DNA of 64,000 nucleotides. Origin: Sesamia nonagrioides. Lineage: Eukaryota; Arthropoda; Insecta; Lepidoptera; Noctuidae. Under the pieces are notes generated by a model that was given only the letters and a program-made list of their open reading frames with translations, did not search any database and was not told the origin of the DNA. Positions 12,119-23,627 of this stretch are shown piece by piece; the stretch's first letter is position 1, and every line of letters starts with the position of its first letter. The stretch covers positions 2,976,001 through 3,040,000 of the forward strand of contig JADWQK010002002.1 of assembly GCA_017933935.1 (NCBI GenBank), written 5' to 3'. The position numbers and the translations under genes were made by a program.

Positions 12119-12339
12119 TATATTATATATTTTTTCTTATGCTTAATCATTTACTTGTGTAATTATATATTTATCCTACTTTATAATGCTATTTTTGCTG
12201 CCAGTTTGGTCATACTAAAAGCCAATGTACAGACGACAGCACATCAAGCTACTACAATCTGGCAGATTTCCGTATTAGATTTTCAACTTTATCTGTAAAG
12301 CTTTAAGGGTCATGGTTGATTAGGAATACCTGCTGTCGT

Positions 12340-12520
12340 CCGTACATAGATCTAAGCCAAGATGTTATAAGTGTGGTGATGGTCACAGTAGTGATTCATG
12401 TCAAATAGAGGAAGAATATGAATAATGTTGTCTTCGTTCTGGTTCCCACTTTGCCCCTTGCGTGTCCCGAGCTTGCAAAAAATAGTTTACATGGCTCAAA
12501 ACTCTATCTTATATGTTGAA
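12340..12520 (+). pseudogene. LINE ORF1 (gag-like) zinc-knuckle fragment
   Basis: Encodes SKPRCYKCGDGHSSDSC, a CX2CX3HX4C knuckle, followed after a stop by a second knuckle-like CLRSGSHFAPC. Typical of non-LTR retrotransposon ORF1. No intact frame remains. Confidence 0.6.
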
Positions 12521-12812
12521 GCTTCCAAACTTGATGACGCTTTAGGTAAATATTATACAAATGTCACACCCAACCAGCAAAAACTAGGCTTACAACAATC
12601 TCAAGACTACTGTTTTTTCGCTCTTACATCACTCCTATATAATGATAATGATATAAGCCTGCGTTTGGAAAATATTATAAGCATATTTGGTTTAATAACG
12701 TTCTAATATCGGTCTAATTGAATGCTGTATGCAGTTACTGAAAATTGGCCAAAATTAATTGAAGCCGACTTAGGCTAATATTGCTTTTACGTAAGTATCT
12801 TTTAAACCCGAA

Positions 12813-12843
12813 TCCATACTAATATTATAAATGCGAAAGTAAC

Positions 12844-12904
<61 letters not shown>

Positions 12905-13083
12905 CTGTCTGTCTGTCTGTCTGTTACGCTTTTCACAGACAATTTTGGCACAGACAATCTTTAGATTCTGAGAAAGAACATAGGCTACCTTTTATCCCGG
13001 AAAAATTTGATGTTCCCGAGGGAAATCTAAAAAGCGCGATATAACCGAACTCCACGCGGGCGAAGCCGCGGGCGGAAAGCTAG
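12813..13083 (+). mobile_element. Helitron H1 with expanded (GTCT)~20
   Basis: A(12812)|TCCATACTAAT to CTAG(13080-13083)|T. A GTCT microsatellite of about 80 nt (12845-12924, one GTCC unit) has replaced the usual short tract, and the adjacent 'cccgcttaaacctct' block is missing. Confidence 0.85.
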
Positions 13084-13423
13084 TAGGTTTATATTGGTCT
13101 AAAGTTAATTAAGATAAGTTAGTTAAGTTTATTTTGAGAAGTTTACGTCAGGTCCAACTTGAAAAGTTCGTGTGAGTGTTGGTTTTAAATTAAATGAAAA
13201 CAAATTAAAGTTGCGTGTGAAGTTAATGTTTGAAAGCAAAAGTAGTTTTACGTGAAGTAATCGTATTGGCATTTATCATTTACTGTTAATTAGACCTCGT
13301 TTTACGCGTCAAAACTCATGCGCCTTTTTAAATAAGATATTTCCTGTTCTCGTTCAATTATTTCATTTGTTAATTTATCATTAGTATAAAAAATATAAAT
13401 AAATAATACTAATAGCGACACAG

Positions 13424-13723
13424 CAGAGTCGTGGTGGCCTAGTGGTTAAAACACCAGCCTCTCAATTATGAGGGCGCGGGTTCGATTCCAGGTCAGGCAA
13501 GTACCAATGTAACTTTTCTAAAGTTATATGTACTTTCTAAGTATATCTTGGACACCAATAACTAAAGGTGAAGGAAAACATCTTGAGGAAACCTGGACTT
13601 TAAGTCTGAAATTGCCAATCCGCATTGAGCAAGCGTGGTGATTACGCTCAATCCTTCTTTGTATGAGAGGAGACCTGTGCCCAGCAGTGGGACGATAAAA
13701 TGTTGATGATGATGATGATGAAT
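13424..13723 (+). repeat. SINE family B, full length
   Basis: tRNA-like head (GTGGCCTAGTGGTTA, GGTTCGATTCC), body with 'cttggacaccaat', then (GAT)n. Flanked by AATAGCGACAC and AATGGCGACAC, a probable target duplication (10/11). Confidence 0.85.
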
Positions 13724-13867
13724 GGCGACACTATCAGTATAGTGTCGACTGTCACCATTAGTATAGCTGCATTTTACAAGCGCACTACTAGAGTAATATA
13801 AGATTCGTCGCCAGTTTTTAGCTTTATTCAATGAACTTAATCATATTCTATTCTTGCTTCCAAGACC

Positions 13868-14880
13868 TTTTTTTCTTTTTTTTTTTTGATATGGCATCTC
13901 GTAGGTTGCCATTAGAGGCCGTAACTACTTAACCGGACTTTCCTGTGGATGCCTTAATTAAAATTAAAGCCTCCAGCCAGGGGCACTTCAAACTAAATTA
14001 AAATTGGGCGAGGGCACCCCCTGTGGGGTACGAACCTCGGCTTAGGGCGTCGCTCGAGAGGACAGCAAGGGACGGCTGGATCGAATGTATTCTTAATGGT
14101 TTGATGACCACGGCGTTTCCTAGTACTAGCTTTGAGAAGAAACGCCGAAACAAACTCAGAGGTCATTGTTGGGACATTATGATATTACTGGCTCAGCTGC
14201 GGCGCGGGCTGGCCTTCATCGGACAAGGGACGGGGGAGGGGATTACTACGTGGAGCGCGTCGCGATGGACCTCGGCGGCGAGGTCGGTAGGTCGGTCTGT
14301 TTTTGTGTAATGTGCTGGTGGCCCTATTGGCCTCTTGGAGGAGGGTAATGGGGTCATCGGGGTCTGTGAGGGCATTCCGAGGGCGGCGAAGTCGGGAGAT
14401 GGTTGAGGGAGTGTAATTGGCAGCCGCTGCTATAAGAGGATTGCGGTGCTTGGCAGCAGTGTCAAAGAAACGCTTCGAAAGGCGTTTCATGAACTGCTGG
14501 ATGGTGGGGATTTTGAGATCAAGATGGAGGATCTCATTTCGGACGAACCAAGGGGCGTTTGTGGCTTTACGGAGGAGTCGGTTTTGGACTACTTGCATCC
14601 TATGGATATGACGTGGCTTGGTATGTGCAAAAACTGGACAAGCGTAGGTCATAATCGGGCGTATGCAAGCTTTGTACAAGCGCATTTTGCACCTGAGCGA
14701 TAGCTTGCTATGCGGGTTGGGGACGGGGTGGAGTCGACCTAGAGCGAAGGCGGCGCGAGCGCGGACCGTCTCAATGTGCTCTGAGAAGTTGAGGTTTTGA
14801 TCGAGAATCACACCCAGGTACTTGGCTTGCTTCTCCCAAGGGATCGGCTTGCCGTCCAAGGTGATGGGTCGTGGAAGGGG
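13868..14880 (-). mobile_element. Jockey-clade LINE, 5' truncated, with target duplication
   Basis: Minus-strand frame 14185-14892 encodes the end of a reverse transcriptase: KYLGVILDQNLNFSEHI, KMRLYKACIRPIMTYACPVF, QVVQNRLLRKATNAPWFVRN. Poly(A) tail at 13868-13887. The flanks TTCCAAGACC (13858-13867 and 14881-14890) form a 10-bp perfect target duplication, so the ATG at 14892 is host sequence. About 1 kb, with an intact terminal frame. Confidence 0.88.
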
Positions 14881-15173
14881 TTCCAAGACCATGCTGTTAA
14901 TAATAAAATGATGTTGATGATGAAAATCTAGAAATGAATAACCATAATCTTTACATTTTAAATTCTCTTCTACTCGTGTTAATGCACCAGACCTATCTAG
15001 CAGCGCTATTGACTTTCAATTTCCTCCTCTAATTTTGTGAATGTGTTAACCTGGCAAACACTTTTTCAGATGTTAATGAAGAAACAAGTACTTTTTCAGG
15101 TTAAATTAACATACCTACTTATAACCTTTCTGTCTAACAAATCAACTGCTTTTTATTTATCATCTACACTAAA

Positions 15174-15376
15174 TCTATACTAATATATAAAGCTGAAGAG
15201 TTTGTTTGTTTCTTTGTTTGAACGCGCTAATCTCAGGAACGACTGGTCCGATTTGAATAATTATTTTTGCGTTGGATAGCCCAGATCCAGGAAGGTTTTA
15301 GGCTATACATCAAGCTGCGACTAATAGGAGCAGAGCATAACTAAACCACGGGAACGAAGTCGCTGGCGGCCGCTAG
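15174..15376 (+). mobile_element. Helitron H2
   Basis: A|TCTATACTAATATATAAAGC to CCGCTAG|T. Confidence 0.82.
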
Positions 15377-15649
15377 TTTGAAATAAAAGGTAAAATTCCT
15401 TTCAGAAACAAGTGTCTTTACTGGTGAATGTTATGGCTTGCTATAAGGCTATTGAATACGTTAACACAATGAAACTTGAAAATCGATCCATTAATTCGCA
15501 AATCGGCTAATTCCACATTTAGTAAAAAAAAAACTTATTTTGTTTGCTAAAATATCAAAAATACTAGCTCACGATATTATCTAACAATGGTATTTTAGTT
15601 TTTTCCTTAACTGATATATAAAAAATATACAACTTTAAGCATTTTCTGA

Positions 15650-15800
15650 AAAAATTGAATTGGAGTTAGCTGGGTATCGAAAAGCAGTAATCTTTATAGA
15701 CTGCAAGAGTGCCCTTCAAGCGCTGGAAAGATTTCCATTCCATTCTAAGAATCAATTTCCACTTATTTTCCAAATTATATCAGCTGCTTTTGAGATCTAT
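15650..15800 (+). pseudogene. Retrotransposon RNase H fragment
   Basis: One frame reads GYRKAVIFIDCKSALQALER, then HSKNQFPLIFQII, resembling the RNase H domain (FxDSxSALxAL) of LINEs such as Jockey/I. Short and isolated. Confidence 0.45.
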
Positions 15801-15990
15801 ACGTATTTCTTTTCAAATATTCCTGAATGACTTAGCATCCTTCGTTTAAGCGTAGCATGATACTTGGCAAACTATCTGGAAGCAGTGTAGCCAAATGAAG
15901 CTTCATTTATTACCCTTAATAATTAATTGAAAATTTGTTGATATCATTTAAAACTTTATTTAGGTACATAGCGTTGAATATTAATATAAT

Positions 15991-16620
15991 ATTAGGTCCT
16001 TACATATGAAATTGGCGTTTTGTATGAGAGGAATAAAAGTAGTTTGTTCTTTTAATATAATATATTTATTTAATCAAAGTATGATTCATTGCTATCTATG
16101 CACTTCTGCCATCTCATAGGTAGTTCGTTTATGACTTTTCTAAAAAAAAAAACATTAGGACGGGAATCAATAAAATTTTTGAAAGCGGTTTGGACTGCCT
16201 CACTGACTGACTGCAAAAAGTTATCCAAATTTCTAAAAAAAATGGTAGTCTGTTGGAGCAAGGTCCGGGGAGTACGGTGGATATCTTAAACATTCCAATT
16301 GAAGCTCCTCTAATTTGGTAGCAGTCTGTTGTTTAGTGTGTGGTCTCGCGTTATCCTGAAGCAGCAGTGGCCTTGTGCGATAGACCAGTCTCGGTTGTTT
16401 AGCGGCTAGTATATCCATCATTATGTGGAGCTGAATCACAGTGGAGATCTGTAGTAATCGTCTGGCCAGATTTAAGGAAGCTGTAGTGCACCAAACCGGC
16501 ACTAGTCCACCAAACGCTGACCAATAACTTTTTTCTAGTCAATTTTCTCTAGGGGCAGAATTTGGATGGTTCACCGGGGTTCAGCTATTGTGATGTGCGC
16601 TTCCTATTGTTCAATATTCA
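15991..16620 (-). mobile_element. mariner transposase C-terminal remnant
   Basis: Minus strand: LLLQDNARPHT and YPPYSPDLAPTDYHFF. Exactly 34 residues separate the two Asp, the D34D spacing of mariner. After a frame break the C-terminus continues to a stop at 16070. A candidate terminal repeat TTAGGTCCTTACATATGAAA is at about 15992. The 5' half and opposite end are absent; stops and frameshifts make it dead. Confidence 0.8.
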
Positions 16621-17139
16621 TACAAAATTATCCCAGCGTAGGTACATCACCTAAAATATAAGTCAAAGCCTGTTTATTATATACCTATATTTGCTCTATC
16701 AGTTCTTTTTATTATGTACGGTCTAGGAAAACCCATAAAACAGAAACATATAAAAAATATATTCACAAAAACATAATTAGTATATAAGCAAGACTACTAC
16801 TAGTTATGAACTTTTGCAGAAGCTTCCTATTTGAATATTTTAATGTGCGGATTTTCCTGTCCCGTCTTTATTTAACATGTCACTTAAATGCCCCATCGAT
16901 GGTGACGCGTGTGTTGGATCACGTGGTTCCCCACATAATGAACACAGTATCAGTAGGTAGCAATGGGTTTAATTTTGACAGTTCAACATCATCCATTGCG
17001 TTATTTAAGTACGTTGCTAAGCAGACACATTTTTTGAACATACCGAGCAATGGATTAGCAATATGCTTCAAAATGAATAATCGTTACTAATATTATAAAT
17101 CGGAAAGTGAGTTTGTTTGTTTGGGGTTTTTTGACGGGA

Positions 17140-17740
17140 AGCTAAAATGAGTGTCACGCGCATTTTTCATTGGACTTTTAAAATTATTTATAGTGTCGTT
17201 TACTAAATAAAAGCGCGTGATTTATGTAGTAAAAAGTGCATGATGTTTTGATTTTTTAAACTGTCAATGTCTAATTGTCAAATACATGTGTGTCTTTGAC
17301 CCGGGGTATGCCATCAGATTTTTTATTTTTTATTTTGAGTAAGAGGCTTTTTAGTAGGTTATATTTCTTTGTTCTTTTTTTCTTTATTACGTGTTTATTA
17401 TTATTTAAGTGTATCAGTATTGTTATGTGCGTTCTGTTTGTGCGGAATAAACAATTTTTCTTTCTTTCTTTCATTCAGTAAATAACGCTTAAAGAACATT
17501 GAAATATCGCAGCATAGTGGCCACATAATGGCTTTGTATCAAATCTCCTCTTAGTCGGCTAACGCGGCCGTTTTTTCAATTGTCATTGGCGATATCCGCC
17601 ATTATTGTGAAATATTTAAAAAAAACAAATTCTATAATTTATTACACGTGTTATTGGCAAAATTGTGGTATCTAACCACAGAGGCCTTTGAAGAGTTGAA
17701 GTAGTATTCACTCTAAAGAAAAGAAGAAAGAAAGAAGAGT
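17140..17740 (+). repeat. Repeat family N3, interrupted by a retroelement tail
   Basis: Two blocks match 46640-47010 ('gtgtcacgcgcatttttcat', 'ggcgatatccgccattattg', 'gtggtatctaaccacagagg'), separated here by 17233-17472, which contains AATAAA and a (TTTC)n end and looks like an inserted LINE/SINE 3' end. Confidence 0.6.
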
Positions 17741-18328
17741 TTGTTTGTTCCGCTTTCCCGCCGTAACTACTGAACCGATTGCTTTGAAATTTTACAGACA
17801 TAAAGTAAGAAGTCCGGATTAAATAATAGGCTACTTTTTATCCCGGAAAAATTTGATATTCCCGAGAGAATCTAAAAAGCGCTATACAACGTGTAACAAA
17901 AAGGGTATATACATACCAAGGGCATGGCATCTTTAGATGATATCAAACGATATCGGAAGGGTTTCAACTCAAAATAAAATACTCAAAAAATTGGTACCAA
18001 ATTTTCGGTGTCGTGTGTTTCTTAAAATCAAATCATAACAAACGTGGCAGCACACTACATACGTTAATAACTACTCGTTACCCGTCACGTTACTTGCCAA
18101 AATCCGATAAATGTCTTCAATATCTCTGTGCGACTAGTATGATAGTAGCCTATCACAGGCAATGTTTTTCCTCATAACTTCCTAACATAAAGAGATAGGA
18201 TTAAAAAACCCTTCCAATATTGTTTGATATCATGTAAAGTTGCCATGCCTTTGTTATGTATATACCCTTTTTGTTACACGTTGTATAACCGTATTCCACG
18301 CGGGCGAATCCGCGGGCGGAAAGCTTGT
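17735..18328 (+). mobile_element. Helitron H1 relative split by a MITE
   Basis: H1-like internal block ('tatcccggaaaaatttgata') continues after the MITE as 'ttccacgcgggcg', ending CTTG in place of CTAG. Degenerate 5' end. Confidence 0.7.
17887..18283. mobile_element. MITE with 31-bp class perfect TIRs, nested in a Helitron
   Basis: Ends CAACGTGTAACAAAAAGGGT and the exact complement, extending through TATATACATA. Flanked by TATA on both sides, so the duplication is TA or TATA. 397 bp, no coding capacity. Confidence 0.85.
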
Positions 18329-18642
18329 TTATAATAATAGGGTGTTACGCAATGAAGGCATTGGACAGTCTGATTCTCGCATCATGTTTGTGAACAGGCG
18401 CCGCCATCGGTTGAGACTAGTCATCCTATTACTGCCAGGAGTTTCAAATCAAAATCAATCAATTATATTTTTATCGGTGTTACAGCTCGTTTCCACTTGT
18501 CGGGTTGTCGGATCCGTATATTTTCGGATTAAAAATCGGTTGTCGGCCACGGTCGAAGATGGCACTAATTTTAAGCACTCTACGCAAGGCGACTGAGCAC
18601 GATGGACGTCGACGAAGTTCTTGTTATGATGTATTCGCTAAA

Positions 18643-18819
18643 AGACAGAGTTTGTTTAAACGCGCTAATCTCAGGAACTACTGGTCTGATTTGAAAAATT
18701 ATTTTGCGTTGGATAGCCCCTCAATTCAGGAAAGCTTTAGGGTATATAACATCACGCTGCGACTAATAGGAGCGGAGCATATCGAAACCTACGCGGGTGA
18801 AACCGCTTGGCGCAGCTAG
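18643..18819 (+). mobile_element. Helitron H2, degenerate
   Basis: Shares 'acgcgctaatctcaggaac' and 'gcgttggatagcccc', ending CAGCTAG|T; the 5' terminus is lost. Confidence 0.65.
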
Positions 18820-19050
18820 TTAATGATATTTATGAATGTAAGATAGGTACGCGTGGTAGTATCTCCGATAAATTCTGATACCTGGTGATTTTGCTACCTG
18901 GTTTTTCAAGTTTGGTTATGTGTATGGGGAGAAAAAGGGATCTATCAGCTATACAACAGAAATAATAATTTAGAACTAATGGCAGTTGTTACAAACTGTG
19001 AATTAACGTTAATAATATTACATGAATAAAAAATATATGTCTATCTAAGT

Positions 19051-19259
19051 ATACTAATCTATAAAGCTGAAGAGTTTGTTTGTTTGTATGAACGCGCTAA
19101 TCTCAGGAACTACTGGTCCGATTTGAAAAATTCTTTCAAAGATTTGCTTTGAATAGCCTATTAATCTATGAAGGCTTTAGGCCATATAACATCACGCTGC
19201 GACCAAAAGGAGCGGAGCATAACTAACTCCACGCGAACGAAGTCGCTGGCGGCCACTAG
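19051..19259 (+). mobile_element. Helitron H2 whose 3' flank is shared with another copy
   Basis: H2 body ending CCACTAG|T. The next ~78 bp (to about 19337) also match the copy at 27961-28255. Confidence 0.75.
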
Positions 19260-19653
19260 TTGAAAAATAAGTCCGAAATGGCTTATTTTATTTCCTCTAT
19301 TATTTCTGTACGGTCTAGGGAAACCCATAAAATGATATACAGACACTTTTTCCCCTAAATCTAAAATCGTAATCTATAGCCTTTGCTATACACAAATGAG
19401 CCGTAATTAACATTTAAAATGTATTAAACCTGAAATCTGCGGTTTTTCCGTCTGTATTAAAACAACATTTACATAATAAGGTATCGTGTTTTCCTCGTCC
19501 AATTTCAATAAGAAAGAAAGAAGAAGTTTCGTCGAATGATTAATTTGAATATAGGACTTAATTCTATCAAACTGGCAGGTAAATAAATAACTTTTCGGTC
19601 AAACTGATTTTTAGGTCACTAATACCCACGTACAATCAAATCGATCCAATCTA

Positions 19654-20062
19654 CAATATGTTAAGAAAACCCTGTCCGACCCATAAGGATAATAAAGGTT
19701 ACGTAAACACATGACCAAATAAAATATGAAATTTTACATATCATCATGGTAACAATACTAGTGAATTTTGAAAGAATCTTTTTTTCCCGCGAATTAATTC
19801 CAACTTCCCCAAAACTTTGGTAATTTTTAAAAAGTGACAACATTATTTTTGACGGTATAATTCTGAGCGATGCGGCCGCGTGCCGGGTGCCCTGCCCCTC
19901 TTCTCCCGCGCCTGTATGGCATACCGCATTTTGCGAAATAATATTTATTTTTTAGGGGGATTTTTGTTTTAAGTTTAGCCCGGCTTTGTAGGCATTAGTA
20001 GAATCAGTTATCGATGCCCAACAATACCTTCACGGATCGGACAGGGTTTACTTTACATATTG
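19654..20062. mobile_element. TA-flanked MITE family M1, copy 1
   Basis: Ends CAATATGTTAAGAAAACCCT and CATATTG with TIRs covering 'accctgtccga'. TA on both sides. GC-rich core around 19870-19920. Copies 2 and 3 at 54556 and 62306. Confidence 0.8.
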
Positions 20063-20289
20063 TATATCCGAATCCAATCTAAGTATATCGATAATGAAAA
20101 ACGATCGATATCAATTTGAAATTTTAAATTTATTAACGACATTAAATTGATTATGATAAGTCTGAAACAACGCACTTTGCGTTCACCTTTTATACCCTGT
20201 TCTTGTCCAGACGGTAAAAAAAGTCAACCAGTATGACAAGGTAACCAGTTCTTCGGCTTGCGACTTGAACAATCTCTCCCTCTCTGAAT

Positions 20290-20483
20290 ACTAAAAATAA
20301 GTCAAAAAATCGGCCAACAGCGTGTAGGGTAGGCCAGGCTTAGTGTAGGGTTCCGTAGTTTCCCGTCCGTGTTGTGTAATAGTGTTACAATAAGTGTCCC
20401 CACACGTATTGTGACACTATTACACAAAAAACCGGCCAAGTGCGAGTCGGACTCGCACACCGAGGGTTCCGCCGTACAAACGT
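20290..20483. repeat. Fragments of two 'cggccaa' repeats and a 26-bp hairpin
   Basis: 'aaaatcggccaacagcgtgt' and 'accggccaagtgcgagtcgg' resemble dispersed insect repeats. Between them lies an inverted repeat, 20372-20397 with 20402-20427 (24/26 matched, 4-nt loop). Confidence 0.45.
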
Positions 20484-20880
20484 AGCGGTCTCCAAAGCCT
20501 GGAGCACAGGCGTAGAGTAGCCAGCCTTTCGGTCTTCAATAGGATGCATTCTGGTGAGTGTGCAAGGGAATTGCATGATTTAATTCCCCCATCTCTGTTC
20601 CACCATCGGACGACCCGTCGTACGGCGAGTTTCCACCCTTAGGTTGTTGAGACCACTGCGATCCGGACGAAGCGTTTCGCTTCCTCTTTTATGCCGCCTA
20701 CATCGAGGGACTGGAACAATTTGCCAGCGATGGTGTTTCCGTCACATTACAATTTGAGTGTCTTCAAGGCTAGATTGAATAGGCTCTTAATAAACTAGCG
20801 CGCTTTATCATCAACGATCGCATCACTGCTTACCATCAGGTGGGATTGCGGTCAAGCGCTAGTTTATAACTTATAAAAAA
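20484..20880 (+). mobile_element. CR1-like LINE 3' end
   Basis: Degenerate frame through 'atcgagggactggaacaatt', then the family tail and poly(A). AGCGGT at both ends (about 20480 and 20881) may be a short target duplication. Confidence 0.7.
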
Positions 20881-21289
20881 GCGGTTTATTGATAAACAAA
20901 GTAGAAGTAAACAAAATCAACGAGAAATTGTCGCAAATTTTTCTAATTTCGGTACACGTGCGAACAGCATCTAAGCGCTCGTGCATATGGCGCACGTCTG
21001 CCGCTCGCTGTGCCGCGATACCTCTTCCCTTGACCAACCGCCTGCCTTCGCGCCAGCTGGCGGCTAGTTCTTACGCGTTCGTTCGTTACTACTTACTCCC
21101 CCCCGTCCCGCTTCGCCAGTAGGGACCAAGCTGTCTGATAATCATTGACAACAATAGGAAATTACAATTAATGTCTTTGAATATATTTATAAGTACTAAG
21201 TATAACACAGCAATTAGGACGCATTTAGGTTATATACAGAACTACATTCACCAAAATATTTAGATTGAATGACGATTGTGTTGGTCTTT

Positions 21290-22350
21290 TTTTTGGTTTA
21301 ACTAGTTACTGTGCCTAAAAATTTTAAAAGGTTTCGGGTTTTTCTGTTAGGTTACCTTAAGCTATTGCTTCATACCAAAATTCAATATTCAATGTCAGCG
21401 GGAAGTAGTCTATGTTTTGATTCCGTTGCGAGTAGTGGCGAATTTCAAAATATGCGGTATGATTATAGGTACCTCAGCATTTTGAATTTTTGCGTTGATT
21501 TAGAATTTTTCACATTTTAGAGGTAATTAGATTTAAGAAGTGTTTGATATGAATTTCAACTTTAATATCTCTACGCGTTCATGTGAAAAAGGGTAGGTAG
21601 TAAGTTTATAATTATTAAAAAAATATTTTATGTCATGTAAGCAAAAATAATATTTTATGTAACTTCAAATTTATCATTTTCGCAATTTTTCCTTTATCTG
21701 TCTGTTATAACGTTGCTTCGTGCCGAATTTCAAGATTCTGAGTTCACGGGAAGTACCTTGTAGGTTTTGATTCCCTAGCGTGTGACGGAAATTCGTCTAA
21801 GGTGTCGGTATAAACTGCTGTATCTTTTGATCGCGTTAACTTAGAAGTTTGATTTTTTCACTGCTTAAAGGGACAGTAGACCTAGGTATTTGGTATATAT
21901 TTCAATTTGATACCTTTATTCGTTCGTGAGATTTAAGGTAGTAAGTTTGATTTTATTAAAATATTTTTATTATATTATATAACTAAAAAAAAATTGATTT
22001 TCGCAATTTTTCCTATATTTGCATTATATGACAATGCTTCGTGCCAAATTTCAAGATTCTGAGTTTACGGGAAGTATCCTGTAGGTTTTGATTCCTTTGC
22101 GAGTGTCGAAAATTTGTTGAAAATATCGACATAATCGGCTGTATCTTTTGATTGGCTTGGCTTAGAAGTTTGATATTTTCACAGCTTAAAGGGACAATAG
22201 ACCTGAGTATTTCATGTGAATTTCAGTTTGATACGTCCACGCGTTCTTGAGATAAAGGGTCTTGACAGACAGACAGACAGACAGACGGACAACAAAGTGA
22301 TCCTATAAGGGTTCCGTTTTTTCCTTTTGAGGTACGGAACCCTAAAAAGT
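21290..22350 (+). repeat. Unclassified repeat made of ~310-bp tandem units
   Basis: Three diverged units, each with 'cttcgtgccaaatttcaaga'-type text and 'taggttttgattcc', then (GACA)n and 'gggttccgttttttcc...ggtacggaacccta'. No coding capacity. Confidence 0.6.
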
Positions 22351-22653
22351 ACCCCCACTTAAGAGTTAAATAATAGCTGTATAAGGCATTGATATAATAT
22401 TAAACAGATATGATATGCTCTAACAAATTAACCAAAATAAATGTGCCGATCGGAGCAACAGCACACACATGCAAATTTTTTATTCTGCGTACATATCACA
22501 CGTTGGTACAGTGTGAATGAGATGGGGCGCAATCTAAAGCATAAAGAAGAAAAAGATGGCTAGTGTTTGTCGTTTGCGCTGTTAGTGTTTGTCGTTTGTT
22601 TTTACGAGTGTATCGAGAGTGACTAAAGCGAGATACTGGACTTACCTCCTTTT

Positions 22654-23627
22654 TACCCGACTACGGCAAAGCAAAAGGAGGGTTATGATTTTGACAGGCT
22701 ATGTATGTATGTATGTATGTATGTATGTATGTATGTATGTATGTTCATCTGTTCCCTCGTAACTTCTAAACTACTTATCAGAATTCGATAAATGACATAT
22801 CATTAGAAGCGTCTTAATTGTCCGCTGGTTATAGGCTATATGGGGTTTCACAAAATCTAATATGGCGCCCTCTAGCGGACAAAACATACAGAGTAAAAAA
22901 ATTAAGTTAAGGTAAATATGCCATGTTTGGTATCATTTGAAAGCGCTTTACTTGTACATTTTAAATATATATATACATATATATTACTAGCATTTGCTTG
23001 TGACTTTACCTGTATTCATGGGCTAATTGCATATAATTCACATTTTTCCGTTCATAGCTTCTTTACTACTTATCAGGATAAGACCACTGCAGTACCATTA
23101 GAAGAGCCTTGATATTCCGTTGGGTATGAGCTATAAAGCTTGTCACCAAATTTAGTATTGTGCCCTCTAGCGGACAAAAAGTTCTATGTTAATATAAAGT
23201 TAAAATAAATATACCGTGTTTGGTATCACTTGAAAGAGCTTCACGAGTACTTTATGCTTGTACATAATTACAAGAATGCTTTAATGATGTTAAATATGAG
23301 CGATAATTAGTTCAACAATTTAAATTTTCTTAATATTATGCGCCACAAATACACTATAACACCAAAATAGTACAAATAATAAAAAGTAAACAAACTAAAA
23401 CCCAACTACGACAAAAAACGACGCTGAAAAAGTATAAAACAAGATTTTCAGAAATTTTCATGTTTGGAAAGGCGTAGTCACACGTTACATATACCTACCT
23501 ACCGTAGGACCTTGACATCGTGTGACTACGCCTTTCCAAACATGAAAATTTCTGAAAATCTTGTTTTATACTTTTTCAGCGTCGTTTTTTGTCGTAGTTG
23601 GGTTTTAGTTTGTTTACTTTTTATTAT
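22654..23627. mobile_element. Inserted element with ~296-bp internal repeats and terminal palindrome
   Basis: Left end ACCCGACTACGGCAAAG, right end with complementary CGTAGTTGGGT. (TATG)n at 22700-22744. Two diverged tandem units contain 'gcgccctctagcggacaaaa' and 'gtttggtatcatttgaaag'. The right end is a 109-bp perfect palindrome. Confidence 0.65.
23376..23627. repeat. Perfect inverted repeat, 109-bp arms, 34-nt loop
   Basis: 23376-23484 is the exact reverse complement of 23519-23627. It covers the element's right terminus, so one arm is probably an inverted copy of that end. Confidence 0.95.

Noticed and set aside
12845..12924. Regular (GTCT)n array as a CRISPR-like or regulatory repeat array
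   Set aside because: A 4-nt microsatellite inside a Helitron with no unique spacers.
13562..13831. 89-codon frame across SINE B
   Set aside because: Lies within the SINE body and its (GAT)n tail (poly-His run), so not a gene.
22700..22744. (TATG)n array as a functional repeat
   Set aside because: Simple microsatellite near the 5' end of a mobile element.
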